A stretch of 64,000 bases of DNA, from NCBI RefSeq assembly GCF_009617575.1, contig NZ_WIXJ01000009.1, positions 1-64,000 of the forward strand, written 5' to 3'. The notes under the pieces were generated by a model. That model did not search any database and was not told where the DNA came from. It saw only the letters and a list, made by a program, of their open reading frames with translations. Made by a program: the position numbers and the translations under genes. Shown in pieces: positions 56,569-64,000 of the stretch; the first letter of the stretch is position 1, and the number at the start of each line of letters is the position of its first letter. This DNA comes from Rhodocyclus gracilis (lineage in GTDB: Bacteria > Pseudomonadota > Gammaproteobacteria > Burkholderiales > Rhodocyclaceae).

Positions 56569-57561
56569 ATGTCGACCGTAAAACCACCCCGCTTCACCCG
56601 CTGTGCCGCACTGATCGCCGGCGCCATCGCCGCCTTGCTACCCTTCGCCGTTCATGCCGACAACTGGCCGAGCAAGCCGATCAAGCTGGTTGTCCCCTAT
56701 CCTCCCGGTGGCGCCGCCGATGCAGTTGGCCGGGTAGTCGCCGAAAAGCTGTCGGAAAGCCTGAAGCAATCGGTGATCGTAGAAAACAAACCCGGTGCCG
56801 GCACGGCAATCGCCGCCGAATACGTCGCCAAGTCGCCGGCCGACGGCTACACGCTGGCGATAGCGCCGACCGGCCAACTGACGATCCTGCCGCACGTACA
56901 GAAAACCGGCCGGCTCGAGCCGTTGACCGCATTCACGCCGATCTCGCAGCTCGCCTACACCGCCGTCGCCATCGCTGCCGCGCCGAATTTCCCCGCCGCT
57001 ACGCTGAAAGACGCCGTGGCGCTGGCCAAGGCCAAACCGGGCGACGTGAGCTTCTCCTCGTCCGGCAGCACGACCATCATCCATCTCGCTGGCGAGTACT
57101 TCGCCGAAGAAGCCGGCGTCAAGCTGCTGCACGTGCCGTTCAAGGGCAGCGCGCCGGCGGTCACCGCGCTGCTTGGCGGCGAAGTCAATCTGGCCTTCGA
57201 CACGCTGACCGTGTTGGCGCCGCAGATCAAGGCCGGCAAGGTGAAGGGCCTGGCCATCGCGGCAAAGGACCGCTCGCCCTTGCTGCCGGATGTGCCGACC
57301 GTCGCCGAACAGGGCTATCCCGGTTTCGAGGTGCCGTCATGGTTCGGCCTCGTCGGCCCGGCCGGGCTGCCCAAGGACATCGTCAAGCGGCTTAACGGCG
57401 AAGTCGCCGCCATCCTCGCCCAGCCAGCGGTCAAGGAACGCCTGGCCAGCCAGGCTCTGCAGGCCTGGCCGAGCACGCCGGAACAGTTCGCGCAGCGGAT
57501 CCGGGACGACTACGCGAAGTACGGCAAGGTCGTCAAACAGGCCGGCATCACGCTCGAGTGA
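56569..57561 (+). CDS. tctC: Tripartite tricarboxylate transporter binding protein (TctC/Bug type), first copy
   Basis: A 330-residue periplasmic binding protein with a signal peptide cleaved about after VHA (residue 27). Family segments: WPSKPIKLVVPYPPGGAADAVGRVVAEKLSESL, NKPGAGTAIAAEYVAKSPADGYTLA and SWFGLVGPAGLPKDIVKRLNGEV. It brings a carboxylate to TctAB. Closely similar to the second copy at 59543-60529. Confidence 0.93.
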   Translation: MSTVKPPRFTRCAALIAGAIAALLPFAVHADNWPSKPIKLVVPYPPGGAADAVGRVVAEKLSESLKQSVIVENKPGAGTAIAAEYVAKSPADGYTLAIAPTGQLTILPHVQKTGRLEPLTAFTPISQLAYTAVAIAAAPNFPAATLKDAVALAKAKPGDVSFSSSGSTTIIHLAGEYFAEEAGVKLLHVPFKGSAPAVTALLGGEVNLAFDTLTVLAPQIKAGKVKGLAIAAKDRSPLLPDVPTVAEQGYPGFEVPSWFGLVGPAGLPKDIVKRLNGEVAAILAQPAVKERLASQALQAWPSTPEQFAQRIRDDYAKYGKVVKQAGITLE

Positions 57562-57568
57562 CCCGCCC

Positions 57569-58501
57569 GTGAGCCATCACGACGCCCCGATCCCCTACCT
57601 GGCGCGGACCCGCGCCTGGTATCTGGCGCTCGGCTACGACAATCCCTACCTCTGGGCCCGGCACAACGACGCGCCGTTTTTTGCCCTGAAGAAGCCCTTG
57701 TCCGCGAGCACCGTCGCCCTGATCACCACCGCCGCACCATACCGGCCGGAGTTGGGCGAGCAAGGGCCGGGCGCGCCGTACAATGCCACCGCCAAGTTCT
57801 GGCAGGTCTATTCCGGCGATAGCGCGGCCGACCACGATCTGCGCATCGCCCACGTCGCCATTGACCGTCGGCACACGACGATGACCGACAGCGGCACCTG
57901 GTTTCCGCTGCCCCGCCTGCGCGCGCTGGCAGCGCGCGGGCTGCTGCGGCTGGCGCCGCGCTTCCACGGTTTCCCGACCAACCGCAGCCAGCGCCAGACG
58001 GTCGACGTCGACGCCCCGGAACTGCTCGCTCGCTGCCGCGCCGACGGCGTCGACGCGGCGCTGCTCGTCGCCAACTGCCCGGTCTGCCACCAGAGCCTCT
58101 CACTGGCCGCTCGCCATCTTGAAGCCCACGGCATCGCCACTGTCGTCCTCGGCTGCGCCCGCGACGTCGTCGAACATTGCGGCGTTCCGCGACTGCTTTT
58201 CTCCGATTTTCCGCTTGGCAATGCCGCTGGCAGGCCACACGATCCGGCATCCCAGGAGCTGACACTGCTGCTCGCCCTGAACCTGCTGGCAGAAGCCGAA
58301 ACACCGCGTACGACTTGGCAGTCACCGCTTCGCTGGCCAGGCCCGGCCGACTGGAAACTCGATTACGCCAACCCCGAACGCGTCACTGCTGACGAACTCG
58401 CACGCTTGCGCGACGAAGCCGAAACTGCCCGGCTGAGCGCCCGTGCCCTGCGCGAGGCAACGCTCGGCCAGGAAGCCCGACCCGCTGTCTGCAGCCTCTG
58501 A
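57569..58501 (+). CDS. Glycine/sarcosine/betaine reductase component B-related protein
   Basis: A 310-residue protein of the GrdB-related family. ALLVANCPVCHQSLSLAARHLEAHGIATVVLGCARDVVEHCGVPRLLFSDFPLGNAAGRPHDP is characteristic. In true GrdB a selenocysteine-containing subunit reduces amines; here the site is Cys (NCPVCHQ), so the chemistry is open. Such proteins are often found alone in proteobacterial catabolic operons. A GTG start is used; no ATG fits. It starts 7 nt after tctC. Confidence 0.75.
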   Translation: MSHHDAPIPYLARTRAWYLALGYDNPYLWARHNDAPFFALKKPLSASTVALITTAAPYRPELGEQGPGAPYNATAKFWQVYSGDSAADHDLRIAHVAIDRRHTTMTDSGTWFPLPRLRALAARGLLRLAPRFHGFPTNRSQRQTVDVDAPELLARCRADGVDAALLVANCPVCHQSLSLAARHLEAHGIATVVLGCARDVVEHCGVPRLLFSDFPLGNAAGRPHDPASQELTLLLALNLLAEAETPRTTWQSPLRWPGPADWKLDYANPERVTADELARLRDEAETARLSARALREATLGQEARPAVCSL

Positions 58502-58516
58502 TCCCTAGGAATATCC

Positions 58517-59257
58517 ATGTCCGAAGTTCTCTATGAATCGCGTAACGGTGTCGCCGAGATCACCATTGACCGCGCCGACAAGTACAACGTCCTCACCCAC
58601 GAGGTGATCGCAGAACTGCGTTTGGCTTGGGAACGCTTCAACGCCAGCGCCGACGATCGCGTCGCCATCCTCAAGGCCACCGGTAGCAAGGCCTTCACGG
58701 CAGGCGCGAACCTGCGTGACATTCCGCATGACCTGTGGCGCGCCATTCCTGGTGCGGGCATTGCCGTGGATAAACCGGTCATCGCCGTCACCGCCGGGCT
58801 GGTTGTCGGTGGCGGCCTAGTGCTGGTGCAGTTCGCTGACCTGGCCATCGCCGCTGACAACAGTGTCTTTTCCTACCCGGAAGCCAAGGTCGGATTTTCC
58901 GGTGGGTTGATCAGTTCGCTTGCCGCGCGTATCCCACACAAGGTGGCAATGGAACTGCTGCTTGTTGGCGGCAGCATCGACGCCAGACGTGCTTACGAAG
59001 TCGGCCTCGTCAACCGCGTCGTGCCAGTCGGCGAGGAACTGGAGACCGCTCGCGCGCTGGCTGCACAGATCGCCATCAACGCGCCATTGGTACTGAGGCT
59101 GTTGAAGCGCTTCGTCGGCGAGACGCTCCCAAAGGGCCCGACCGAAGCTGCGGCGCATGCCCGCGCCGCAATCGAGACAATCAACACCTCGGCCGACTTC
59201 GCAGAGGGCATCGCCGCTTTCGTCGATAAGCGCTTGCCTCTCTTCTCTGGCCGCTGA
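58517..59257 (+). CDS. Enoyl-CoA hydratase/isomerase
   Basis: A 246-residue crotonase-fold enzyme. Oxyanion-hole segments KAFTAGANLRD and AGLVVGGGLVLVQFADLAIAADNSVFSYPEAKVGFSGGL. The usual second catalytic Glu positions are replaced in part (VGFSGGL), so hydratase, isomerase or hydrolase activity is open. It would act on the CoA thioester made by the ligase at 55169. Confidence 0.88.
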   Translation: MSEVLYESRNGVAEITIDRADKYNVLTHEVIAELRLAWERFNASADDRVAILKATGSKAFTAGANLRDIPHDLWRAIPGAGIAVDKPVIAVTAGLVVGGGLVLVQFADLAIAADNSVFSYPEAKVGFSGGLISSLAARIPHKVAMELLLVGGSIDARRAYEVGLVNRVVPVGEELETARALAAQIAINAPLVLRLLKRFVGETLPKGPTEAAAHARAAIETINTSADFAEGIAAFVDKRLPLFSGR

Positions 59258-59542
59258 TGTACGAATCACGCCATGCGCTTCATTTCTCTGCGTAGCCCGT
59301 CGCTCTCAAGTTCCCCGGTACAGACAGGCACCACGCCACCGCTGCCGCGGGAATACGCGTCCATGACACTGGCTGGCGACATAGTCCACCACACACCGCA
59401 CAAATTCGGTGTTCGGGTACTGGGTGCAGGCGTCAAGAAAACTCCTGTCAGTCATTCGCGATGTCGAAGCAAGCCAATTGCTGACGCAACTGGCCGAATC
59501 GAATCCACCCACCTTCACATGATCATCAAAAGGGAAACAGCC
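59258..59542. other. 285-nt gap with an orphan ORF
   Basis: Between the hydratase and the second tctC. One frame reads SVFGYWVQASRKLLSVIRDVEASQLLTQLAES and stops before the tctC start, but is blocked upstream. It could be a gene remnant; I do not recognise it. It interrupts the otherwise tight operon. Confidence 0.35.
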
Positions 59543-60529
59543 ATGACCCGTCGCCCGCTATCCCATCTGTTCGGCACCTTGCTCGCTGCCGGTTCGCTGC
59601 TGGCAGCAGCCCCCATACACGCCGCCGACGCGTGGCCAAACAAGCCGCTCAAACTGATTGTTGCCTTCCCGCCGGGCGGAGCTTCAGACGCCGTCGGCCG
59701 CATCTACGCGGAAAAACTGTCGGAAGCGCTCAAGCAGCCCGTCATTGTCGAAAACAAACCTGGCGCGGGTACCGCCATCGCTGCCGAAGCTGCGGCCAAG
59801 GCTGCTCCTGACGGCTACACGCTGTCGCTCGCACCAACCGGGCAACTGACCGTGCTTCCTCACCTGAACAAGAACATCCCCTATGACCCGTTCCGCGACT
59901 TCGCCCCGGTCTCGATTGTTGCCTCAGTCCCCTATGTCATCGCGGCCAGCGCCACCACCCCGGTCAGCAACGTCAAGGAACTGATCGCACTGGCCAAGAA
60001 GGAACCTGGCAAGCTCAGCTATTCCTCTTGCGGCAATGGCACCCTGTGCCATCTTTCCGGCGAGTTGTTCCAGCACCTGACCAGCACCGAACTCCTGCAT
60101 GTTCCTTACAAGGGCAGTGCCCCGGCAATCACCGCTCTGCTTAGCGGTGAGGTCAATCTGGCATCCGACACGCTGACCATCCTGTCTCCGCAGATCAAGA
60201 GTGGTAAAGCCAAGGGGCTGGTCATTTCCGGGAAGGAGCGCTCGCCGTTGATCCCCAATGTACCTAGCGCCACCGAGGTCGGCCTCCCCCAGTTCGACGT
60301 TACCTCCTGGTTCGGAATCGTCGTTCCGGCCGCCACGCCGAAGAACATCGTTACCCGTCTCAACCAGGAACTCACCCGTATCGCCAAGCTGCCCGAGGTC
60401 AAGGAACGCCTCGCCGGGCAAGGGCTTGACGCGGCCTACTCGACGCCGGAAGCCTTTGCCAAGTCGATCCAGGAAGACAGCGTGCGCTGGGGAAAGATCG
60501 TGCAGATTTCCGGCGCCAAACTGGACTGA
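59543..60529 (+). CDS. tctC: Tripartite tricarboxylate transporter binding protein (TctC/Bug type), second copy
   Basis: A 328-residue paralogue of the protein at 56569. Signal peptide cleaved about after HAA; WPNKPLKLIVAFPPGGASDAVGRIYAEKLSEALKQPVIVENKPGAGTAIA is almost the same as in the first copy. Cysteines in YSSCGNGTLCHLSG differ. Two binding proteins with one TctAB suggest a broader or two-ligand uptake system. The ATG at 59543 has AAAGGGAAAC; an earlier ATG at 59519 is less likely. Confidence 0.93.
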   Translation: MTRRPLSHLFGTLLAAGSLLAAAPIHAADAWPNKPLKLIVAFPPGGASDAVGRIYAEKLSEALKQPVIVENKPGAGTAIAAEAAAKAAPDGYTLSLAPTGQLTVLPHLNKNIPYDPFRDFAPVSIVASVPYVIAASATTPVSNVKELIALAKKEPGKLSYSSCGNGTLCHLSGELFQHLTSTELLHVPYKGSAPAITALLSGEVNLASDTLTILSPQIKSGKAKGLVISGKERSPLIPNVPSATEVGLPQFDVTSWFGIVVPAATPKNIVTRLNQELTRIAKLPEVKERLAGQGLDAAYSTPEAFAKSIQEDSVRWGKIVQISGAKLD

Positions 60530-60538
60530 TGCTGAATC

Positions 60539-61306
60539 ATGAATGCACCTGAAGACAAGGTTCTGGAACTGGCCCGTCAGCAGGCCCGCATTGATCTGGC
60601 CGCGGCTTGCCGGTTGGTCGCCCTGTTCGGCTGGACCGACCTGCTCGCCACCCATCTGTCCATCCGCGTGCCTGGTCGTCGGGACCGTTATCTCGTGAAT
60701 CCCCTCGGTTTGCTGTTCGAGGAAGTCTGCGTTTCTGCCATCCTCGAAGTCGATCTGGAAGGACGCATCGTTGCCGGAGAGGGAGAACTGAATCCGGCCG
60801 CCGTCGTCATTCACGGTGCCATTCACGCCGAAGCGGAGCAGGCAGAGGCGGTGGTTCACCTTCACAGCCGCGAGGGGGTTGCGATCTCCTGCCAGGCCAG
60901 CGGGTTGCTGCCGCTCACCCAGATGTCACTCATGGTACTTGGAGACCTCGCTTATCACGACTTCCAAGGCGTCGTCCTCGACACCGACGAGCGGGCATCG
61001 CTGCTTGCCGACCTCGGCGACAAGAACCTGCTCATCCTTCGCAACCACGGAACACTGGCGATTGGACGCACGATGGCCGAGGCCTTTGCCCGCATCTGGC
61101 GTCTTGAGCGGGCCTGCCGCTTCCAGCTGGCGGCACAGTCAGCCGGCGCACCACTGATCACGCCGGCGTCTGCAGTGATCGAACGCACGCTGGAACAAGC
61201 TCGCGCAGTATATGGGCCGCAGTCTAGCTTCCTGCCTTCCGGACGTCGCGAGTGGACTGCTCTGCTCCGCCGCCTGGACCGCGAGTTGCCCGGCTACCGC
61301 AACTGA
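60539..61306 (+). CDS. Class II aldolase/adducin-family protein
   Basis: A 255-residue protein of the fuculose-phosphate aldolase fold. Zinc-type ligands: VVHLHSREGVAISC (HxH) and LLILRNHGTLAIGR (His). Such proteins can be aldolases or decarboxylases acting on short hydroxy- or keto-acids. It starts 10 nt after tctC and is followed 3 nt later by the ketopantoate-reductase-like gene. Confidence 0.85.
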   Translation: MNAPEDKVLELARQQARIDLAAACRLVALFGWTDLLATHLSIRVPGRRDRYLVNPLGLLFEEVCVSAILEVDLEGRIVAGEGELNPAAVVIHGAIHAEAEQAEAVVHLHSREGVAISCQASGLLPLTQMSLMVLGDLAYHDFQGVVLDTDERASLLADLGDKNLLILRNHGTLAIGRTMAEAFARIWRLERACRFQLAAQSAGAPLITPASAVIERTLEQARAVYGPQSSFLPSGRREWTALLRRLDRELPGYRN

Positions 61307-61308
61307 GC

Positions 61309-62274
61309 ATGGTCTCGCCGCGCATTGCCATCTTCGGCGCCGGCGCCATCGGCGTCTACCTAGCGTCCAGACTGCATCTGTCCGGACAGGCCGTGACCCT
61401 TGTCACTCGTCCAGGTAGCAGCCTGCCGCCAGTAATCGATTTCGAGGAAGGTGCGTGTCTGCGGAAAATCAGCGTTGATTTCCAGGTTCCGGCCGACGCA
61501 CCGTATAAGCACGATTTCGTCATCGTGACGACCAAGGCACAGGACCTGCCGGTCGCCCTGCCGCTCATTCGCCCCTGGCTGGACGCTGACGGACATCTCG
61601 TCATTGCCCAGAACGGCCTTCCGTGGTGGTTTCTCGACCATCTGGAAGAGGGTACGGTACTGCGTGCCGTTGACCCCGACGGCAGCCTTCTGCGCGAAAT
61701 CAACCTGGCGAGAACCCTCTCCTGCGTGGTTTTCAAGTCCGTCGAACGCTTGGCAGGCGGACATATTCGCGCCCTGGTCACCGATGGTGATCGGTTTGTT
61801 CTGGGTTGTCCGGCGATCGCTCATAGTCCCGCGGCTGCACAACTGGCCGATATCCTCGCGCAGGCAGGATTGCAAGCAGAAACCGCCGAAGACATCACCG
61901 TCCCGCTGTGGGAAAAACTCCTCGGCAATGTCGTTCTCAATCCGCTGAGTGCCATCAGTGGACTCGACATCGGCAACCTGCTCGCCGACCACGACCATCG
62001 TGCCCGCCTCGTCGCCGGCATCGAAGAAGCACGCGCCGTGGCACGCGCCTGGGGACTCCCCCCAGGAAGCACGCCGGACCAGCGCCTGCTGCGAACTGCA
62101 AAGGTCGCAGCAAGCGGCACTTTCCGCACATCGATGCTGCAGGACCGCGAGGCCGGTCGCACGCTCGAACTCGAACCCATCCTCGGCAGCGTCCGCGAGC
62201 TTGCCCGTCGACGTGGCGTTCCGACGCCGACGCTGGACAGCTTCCACGCGGCAGCCCGCCATCTATCCATCTGA
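61309..62274 (+). CDS. Ketopantoate reductase-family 2-dehydrogenase
   Basis: A 321-residue ApbA/PanE-type NADPH reductase. RIAIFGAGAIGVYLASRLHLSGQAVTLVTR (Rossmann GxGxxG), IVTTKAQDLPVALP, ENGLPWW-like AQNGLPWW and the ketopantoate-type LWEKLLGNVVLNPLSAISG. It probably reduces a 2-keto acid in the local pathway, since the biosynthetic panE would be elsewhere; this is inference from context. Confidence 0.88.
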   Translation: MVSPRIAIFGAGAIGVYLASRLHLSGQAVTLVTRPGSSLPPVIDFEEGACLRKISVDFQVPADAPYKHDFVIVTTKAQDLPVALPLIRPWLDADGHLVIAQNGLPWWFLDHLEEGTVLRAVDPDGSLLREINLARTLSCVVFKSVERLAGGHIRALVTDGDRFVLGCPAIAHSPAAAQLADILAQAGLQAETAEDITVPLWEKLLGNVVLNPLSAISGLDIGNLLADHDHRARLVAGIEEARAVARAWGLPPGSTPDQRLLRTAKVAASGTFRTSMLQDREAGRTLELEPILGSVRELARRRGVPTPTLDSFHAAARHLSI

Positions 62275-62292
62275 CCAAACGAGGAAACCGCG

Positions 62293-62865
62293 ATGAGTGC
62301 AAATAAGCTCCTTAACTTTGTCGAGGCCATCACCCGCTTCCTTGAAACGGATCCGAACGAAGAACTTATTCTCAGCCATGGCCAGACACTGCTGGCCGAA
62401 CTGGTCGCTAGCGACGACTGGCTACCGGATCAATTCGCCCGGCCCCACCCTCAGTACTATCAGCAGTACCTGCTTTACGCCGATCCGCTCGACCGCCTGT
62501 CCATCGTCAGCTTCGTCTGGGGCCCCGGCCAGAAAACACCGGTGCATGACCACCTGACCTGGGGCCTGGTTGGCGGTCTGCGCGGTCGTGAGCGGGAAAT
62601 GACCTACGCGAAACAGGCCGACGGCAGCTACCGCGTAACCGGCAGCGGGATCCTGCTGCCCGGCCAGACCACGGCAGTATCGCCAGGCATCGGTGACGTG
62701 CACAGTGTGGCCAACGATCTGCCCGACCAATCATCGATCAGCATTCACGTCTATGGACGCAACATCGGTCGTGTTCATCGTCATGTCTTCGATGAGGCAA
62801 CCGGCGCCGAGAAACCCTTCGTCTCCGGCTATGCCAGCGACGTCGTTCCCAATCTGTGGAGTTGA
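62293..62865 (+). CDS. Thiol dioxygenase, 3-mercaptopropionate dioxygenase-like (cysteine dioxygenase family)
   Basis: A 190-residue cupin iron enzyme. Iron ligands His85 and His87 in TPVHDHLTWGLVG, His137 in GDVHSVAN, and Tyr154 in HVYGRNIGRVH. The stretch QYYQQYLLYADPLDRLSIVSFVWGPGQ is typical of the bacterial thiol-dioxygenase group that prefers 3-mercaptopropionate over cysteine. It oxidises a thiol to a sulfinic acid. Its place in the operon suggests the taken-up acid carries sulfur. The ATG follows GAGGAAACCGCG. Confidence 0.88.
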   Translation: MSANKLLNFVEAITRFLETDPNEELILSHGQTLLAELVASDDWLPDQFARPHPQYYQQYLLYADPLDRLSIVSFVWGPGQKTPVHDHLTWGLVGGLRGREREMTYAKQADGSYRVTGSGILLPGQTTAVSPGIGDVHSVANDLPDQSSISIHVYGRNIGRVHRHVFDEATGAEKPFVSGYASDVVPNLWS

Positions 62866-62868
62866 GCG

Positions 62869-64000
62869 ATGGCCGGTGAATTCCGTCAGGCAAGTTATGA
62901 CCACGTGCGCACCGCGCTGCTGGAACGGCGCGAAATCGCCTTTCTTGATGTGCGCGAGGAAGACCCGCATGCCCAGTCACACCCCCTGTTTGCTGCCAAT
63001 TTCCCGCTCGGCCGCATTGAGCTGAACGCTTGGGCTACGCTGCCGCGCCGCAGCGTGCCCATCGTCACCATCGACAACGGCGAGGGCGATGCCGAACGAG
63101 CGGCTGGAAAGCTGGCCCAACTTGGCTATAACGACATCTCCGTCTTTTCCGGTGGCATTGCAGGCTGGGCTGCTGCGGGCGGTGAACTGTTCCGCGATGT
63201 CAATGTGCCGAGCAAGGCCTTTGGCGAACTGGTCGAGGCAAGGCGTCATACCCCTTCCTTCACCGCCGAGGAGGTCAAGGACATGCTCTGCGCGGGCGCT
63301 GACGTCGTGGTCGTCGACGTGCGCCGCTTCGACGAATACCGGACGATGAACATCCCGGGTTCGACCAACGTGCCAGGCGCCGAACTGATACTGCGTGTTC
63401 CTGCCTTGGCGAAAAGTCCCGCGACCCAGATCATCGTCAACTGCGCCGGACGGACGCGCAGCATCATTGGCACTCAGTCGCTGATCAACGCAGGTCTACC
63501 CAACCCGGTTGCAGCGCTGAGGAACGGCACCATCGGATGGACCCTGGCCGGGCAGACTTTGCAGCATGGTCAAAGTCGCCGTTTTCCTGCCGTTGACCGC
63601 AATACCGCTGAAACAGCAGCCATTGCTGCCCGCCGCGTCGCTGATCGTGCCGGGGTCAAGCGCGCAGCATGGGCCGACGTCGAGGTCTGGCTTGAACAAC
63701 GGGAACGCACCACCTATTTCTTCGACGTGCGTGACCCATCCGAATATGAAGCCGGCCACCTGCCCGGTTTCCGTTCAGTGGCGGGAGGCCAACTGGTCCA
63801 GGAAACGGAAATGGTCGCCCCGGTGCGCGGAGCCCGCATCGTGCTGGCCGACGACCTCAGCGCGCGGGCCGAGATGACAGCTTCCTGGTTGGCACAGATG
63901 AACTGGGAGGTCTTCGTTCTCGATGATGTCGCCAACACACCGGACTTCAGCGTCAAGGGACCGTGGCAGGCGCCCTTCCCGCCTGCACCAGCAGTCCCCA
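62869..64000 (+). CDS. Multidomain rhodanese-like sulfurtransferase (runs off the window)
   Basis: At least 377 residues visible, no stop before the edge. At least three rhodanese domains are visible; only the second has a catalytic Cys (IVNCAGRTRS). The first (VTIDNGEGD) and third (LADDLSARAE) have Asp in its place. It starts 3 nt after the thiol dioxygenase and would handle sulfane sulfur or sulfite released in the pathway. Multidomain rhodaneses with a thiol dioxygenase are known in thiol catabolism. Confidence 0.85.
   Translation, partial: MAGEFRQASYDHVRTALLERREIAFLDVREEDPHAQSHPLFAANFPLGRIELNAWATLPRRSVPIVTIDNGEGDAERAAGKLAQLGYNDISVFSGGIAGWAAAGGELFRDVNVPSKAFGELVEARRHTPSFTAEEVKDMLCAGADVVVVDVRRFDEYRTMNIPGSTNVPGAELILRVPALAKSPATQIIVNCAGRTRSIIGTQSLINAGLPNPVAALRNGTIGWTLAGQTLQHGQSRRFPAVDRNTAETAAIAARRVADRAGVKRAAWADVEVWLEQRERTTYFFDVRDPSEYEAGHLPGFRSVAGGQLVQETEMVAPVRGARIVLADDLSARAEMTASWLAQMNWEVFVLDDVANTPDFSVKGPWQAPFPPAPAVP

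Overview
The window looks like the chromosome of a GC-rich purple non-sulfur proteobacterium, most likely a betaproteobacterial phototroph of the Rhodocyclus/Rubrivivax type. This is inferred from gene content: bacteriochlorophyll genes bchXYZ, two pairs of LH1 antenna genes, carotenoid hydratase crtC, a complete iron-only nitrogenase operon, and nitrogenase ADP-ribosyltransferase draT. Species assignment would need 16S rRNA or pufM, which are not in the window.

Region 1 (1-9.2 kb) is part of a photosynthesis gene cluster read mainly on the minus strand. bchX-bchY-bchZ run directly into pufB-pufA (4.6-5.0 kb). Instead of reaction-centre genes, crtC, a membrane protein and two NAD(P)-binding proteins follow. 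A second pufB-pufA pair sits at the left edge (73-472). Both transcription units have the same promoter layout (TTGACA, 16 nt, TA(A/G)ACT), and the edge pair also has a TGT-N12-ACA box of the PpsR/CrtJ type.

Region 2 (9.4-21.2 kb) is mixed housekeeping and accessory DNA: an ADP-ribosylglycohydrolase, a NERD-domain helicase, a CBS protein, a WYL regulator, a lipocalin, the SbcCD nuclease, an EamA transporter and a CrcB fluoride channel.

Region 3 (21.2-29.7 kb) is the iron-only nitrogenase locus. Two TTCGT/ACGAA dyads and a sigma-54 promoter precede anfH-anfD-anfG-anfK-anfO. Then come a gamma-glutamylcyclotransferase-fold protein, a flavin split-barrel protein, a NifU C-terminal-type Fe-S scaffold and draT. 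Cofactor genes (nifB, nifU, nifS) and anfA are not here and must be supplied from elsewhere.

Region 4 (29.7-38.3 kb) holds signalling and envelope genes: a CHASE2 adenylate cyclase, a large GAF/HD-GYP phosphodiesterase, a FecR-domain protein, an OmpA-type lipoprotein and the tonB-exbB-exbD operon.

Region 5 (38.8-51.6 kb) is an uptake and enzyme island: a hydrolase, a peptide/nickel-type ABC importer whose binding protein is fused to its permease, a TonB-dependent receptor, then a divergent four-gene operon. That operon encodes a 2-oxoglutarate oxygenase, a Cys/Met-metabolism PLP-family protein whose catalytic lysine is arginine, a radical-SAM protein with a CX8CX2C cluster motif, and a flavin split-barrel protein. 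This is the best candidate here for an undescribed pathway. Base composition shifts inside its first and last genes, and a broken second copy of the last gene's 3' end plus a tRNA-Arg 3' fragment lie just beyond, suggesting recombination or island integration.

Region 6 (52.3 kb to the end) is a catabolic operon under an AcuR-type TetR regulator: a tripartite tricarboxylate transporter (TctB, TctA, two TctC), a CoA ligase, a GrdB-related protein, an enoyl-CoA hydratase, a class II aldolase, a ketopantoate-reductase-like protein, a 3-mercaptopropionate-type thiol dioxygenase and a multidomain rhodanese running off the edge. Together they suggest degradation of a C3-type organosulfur acid.
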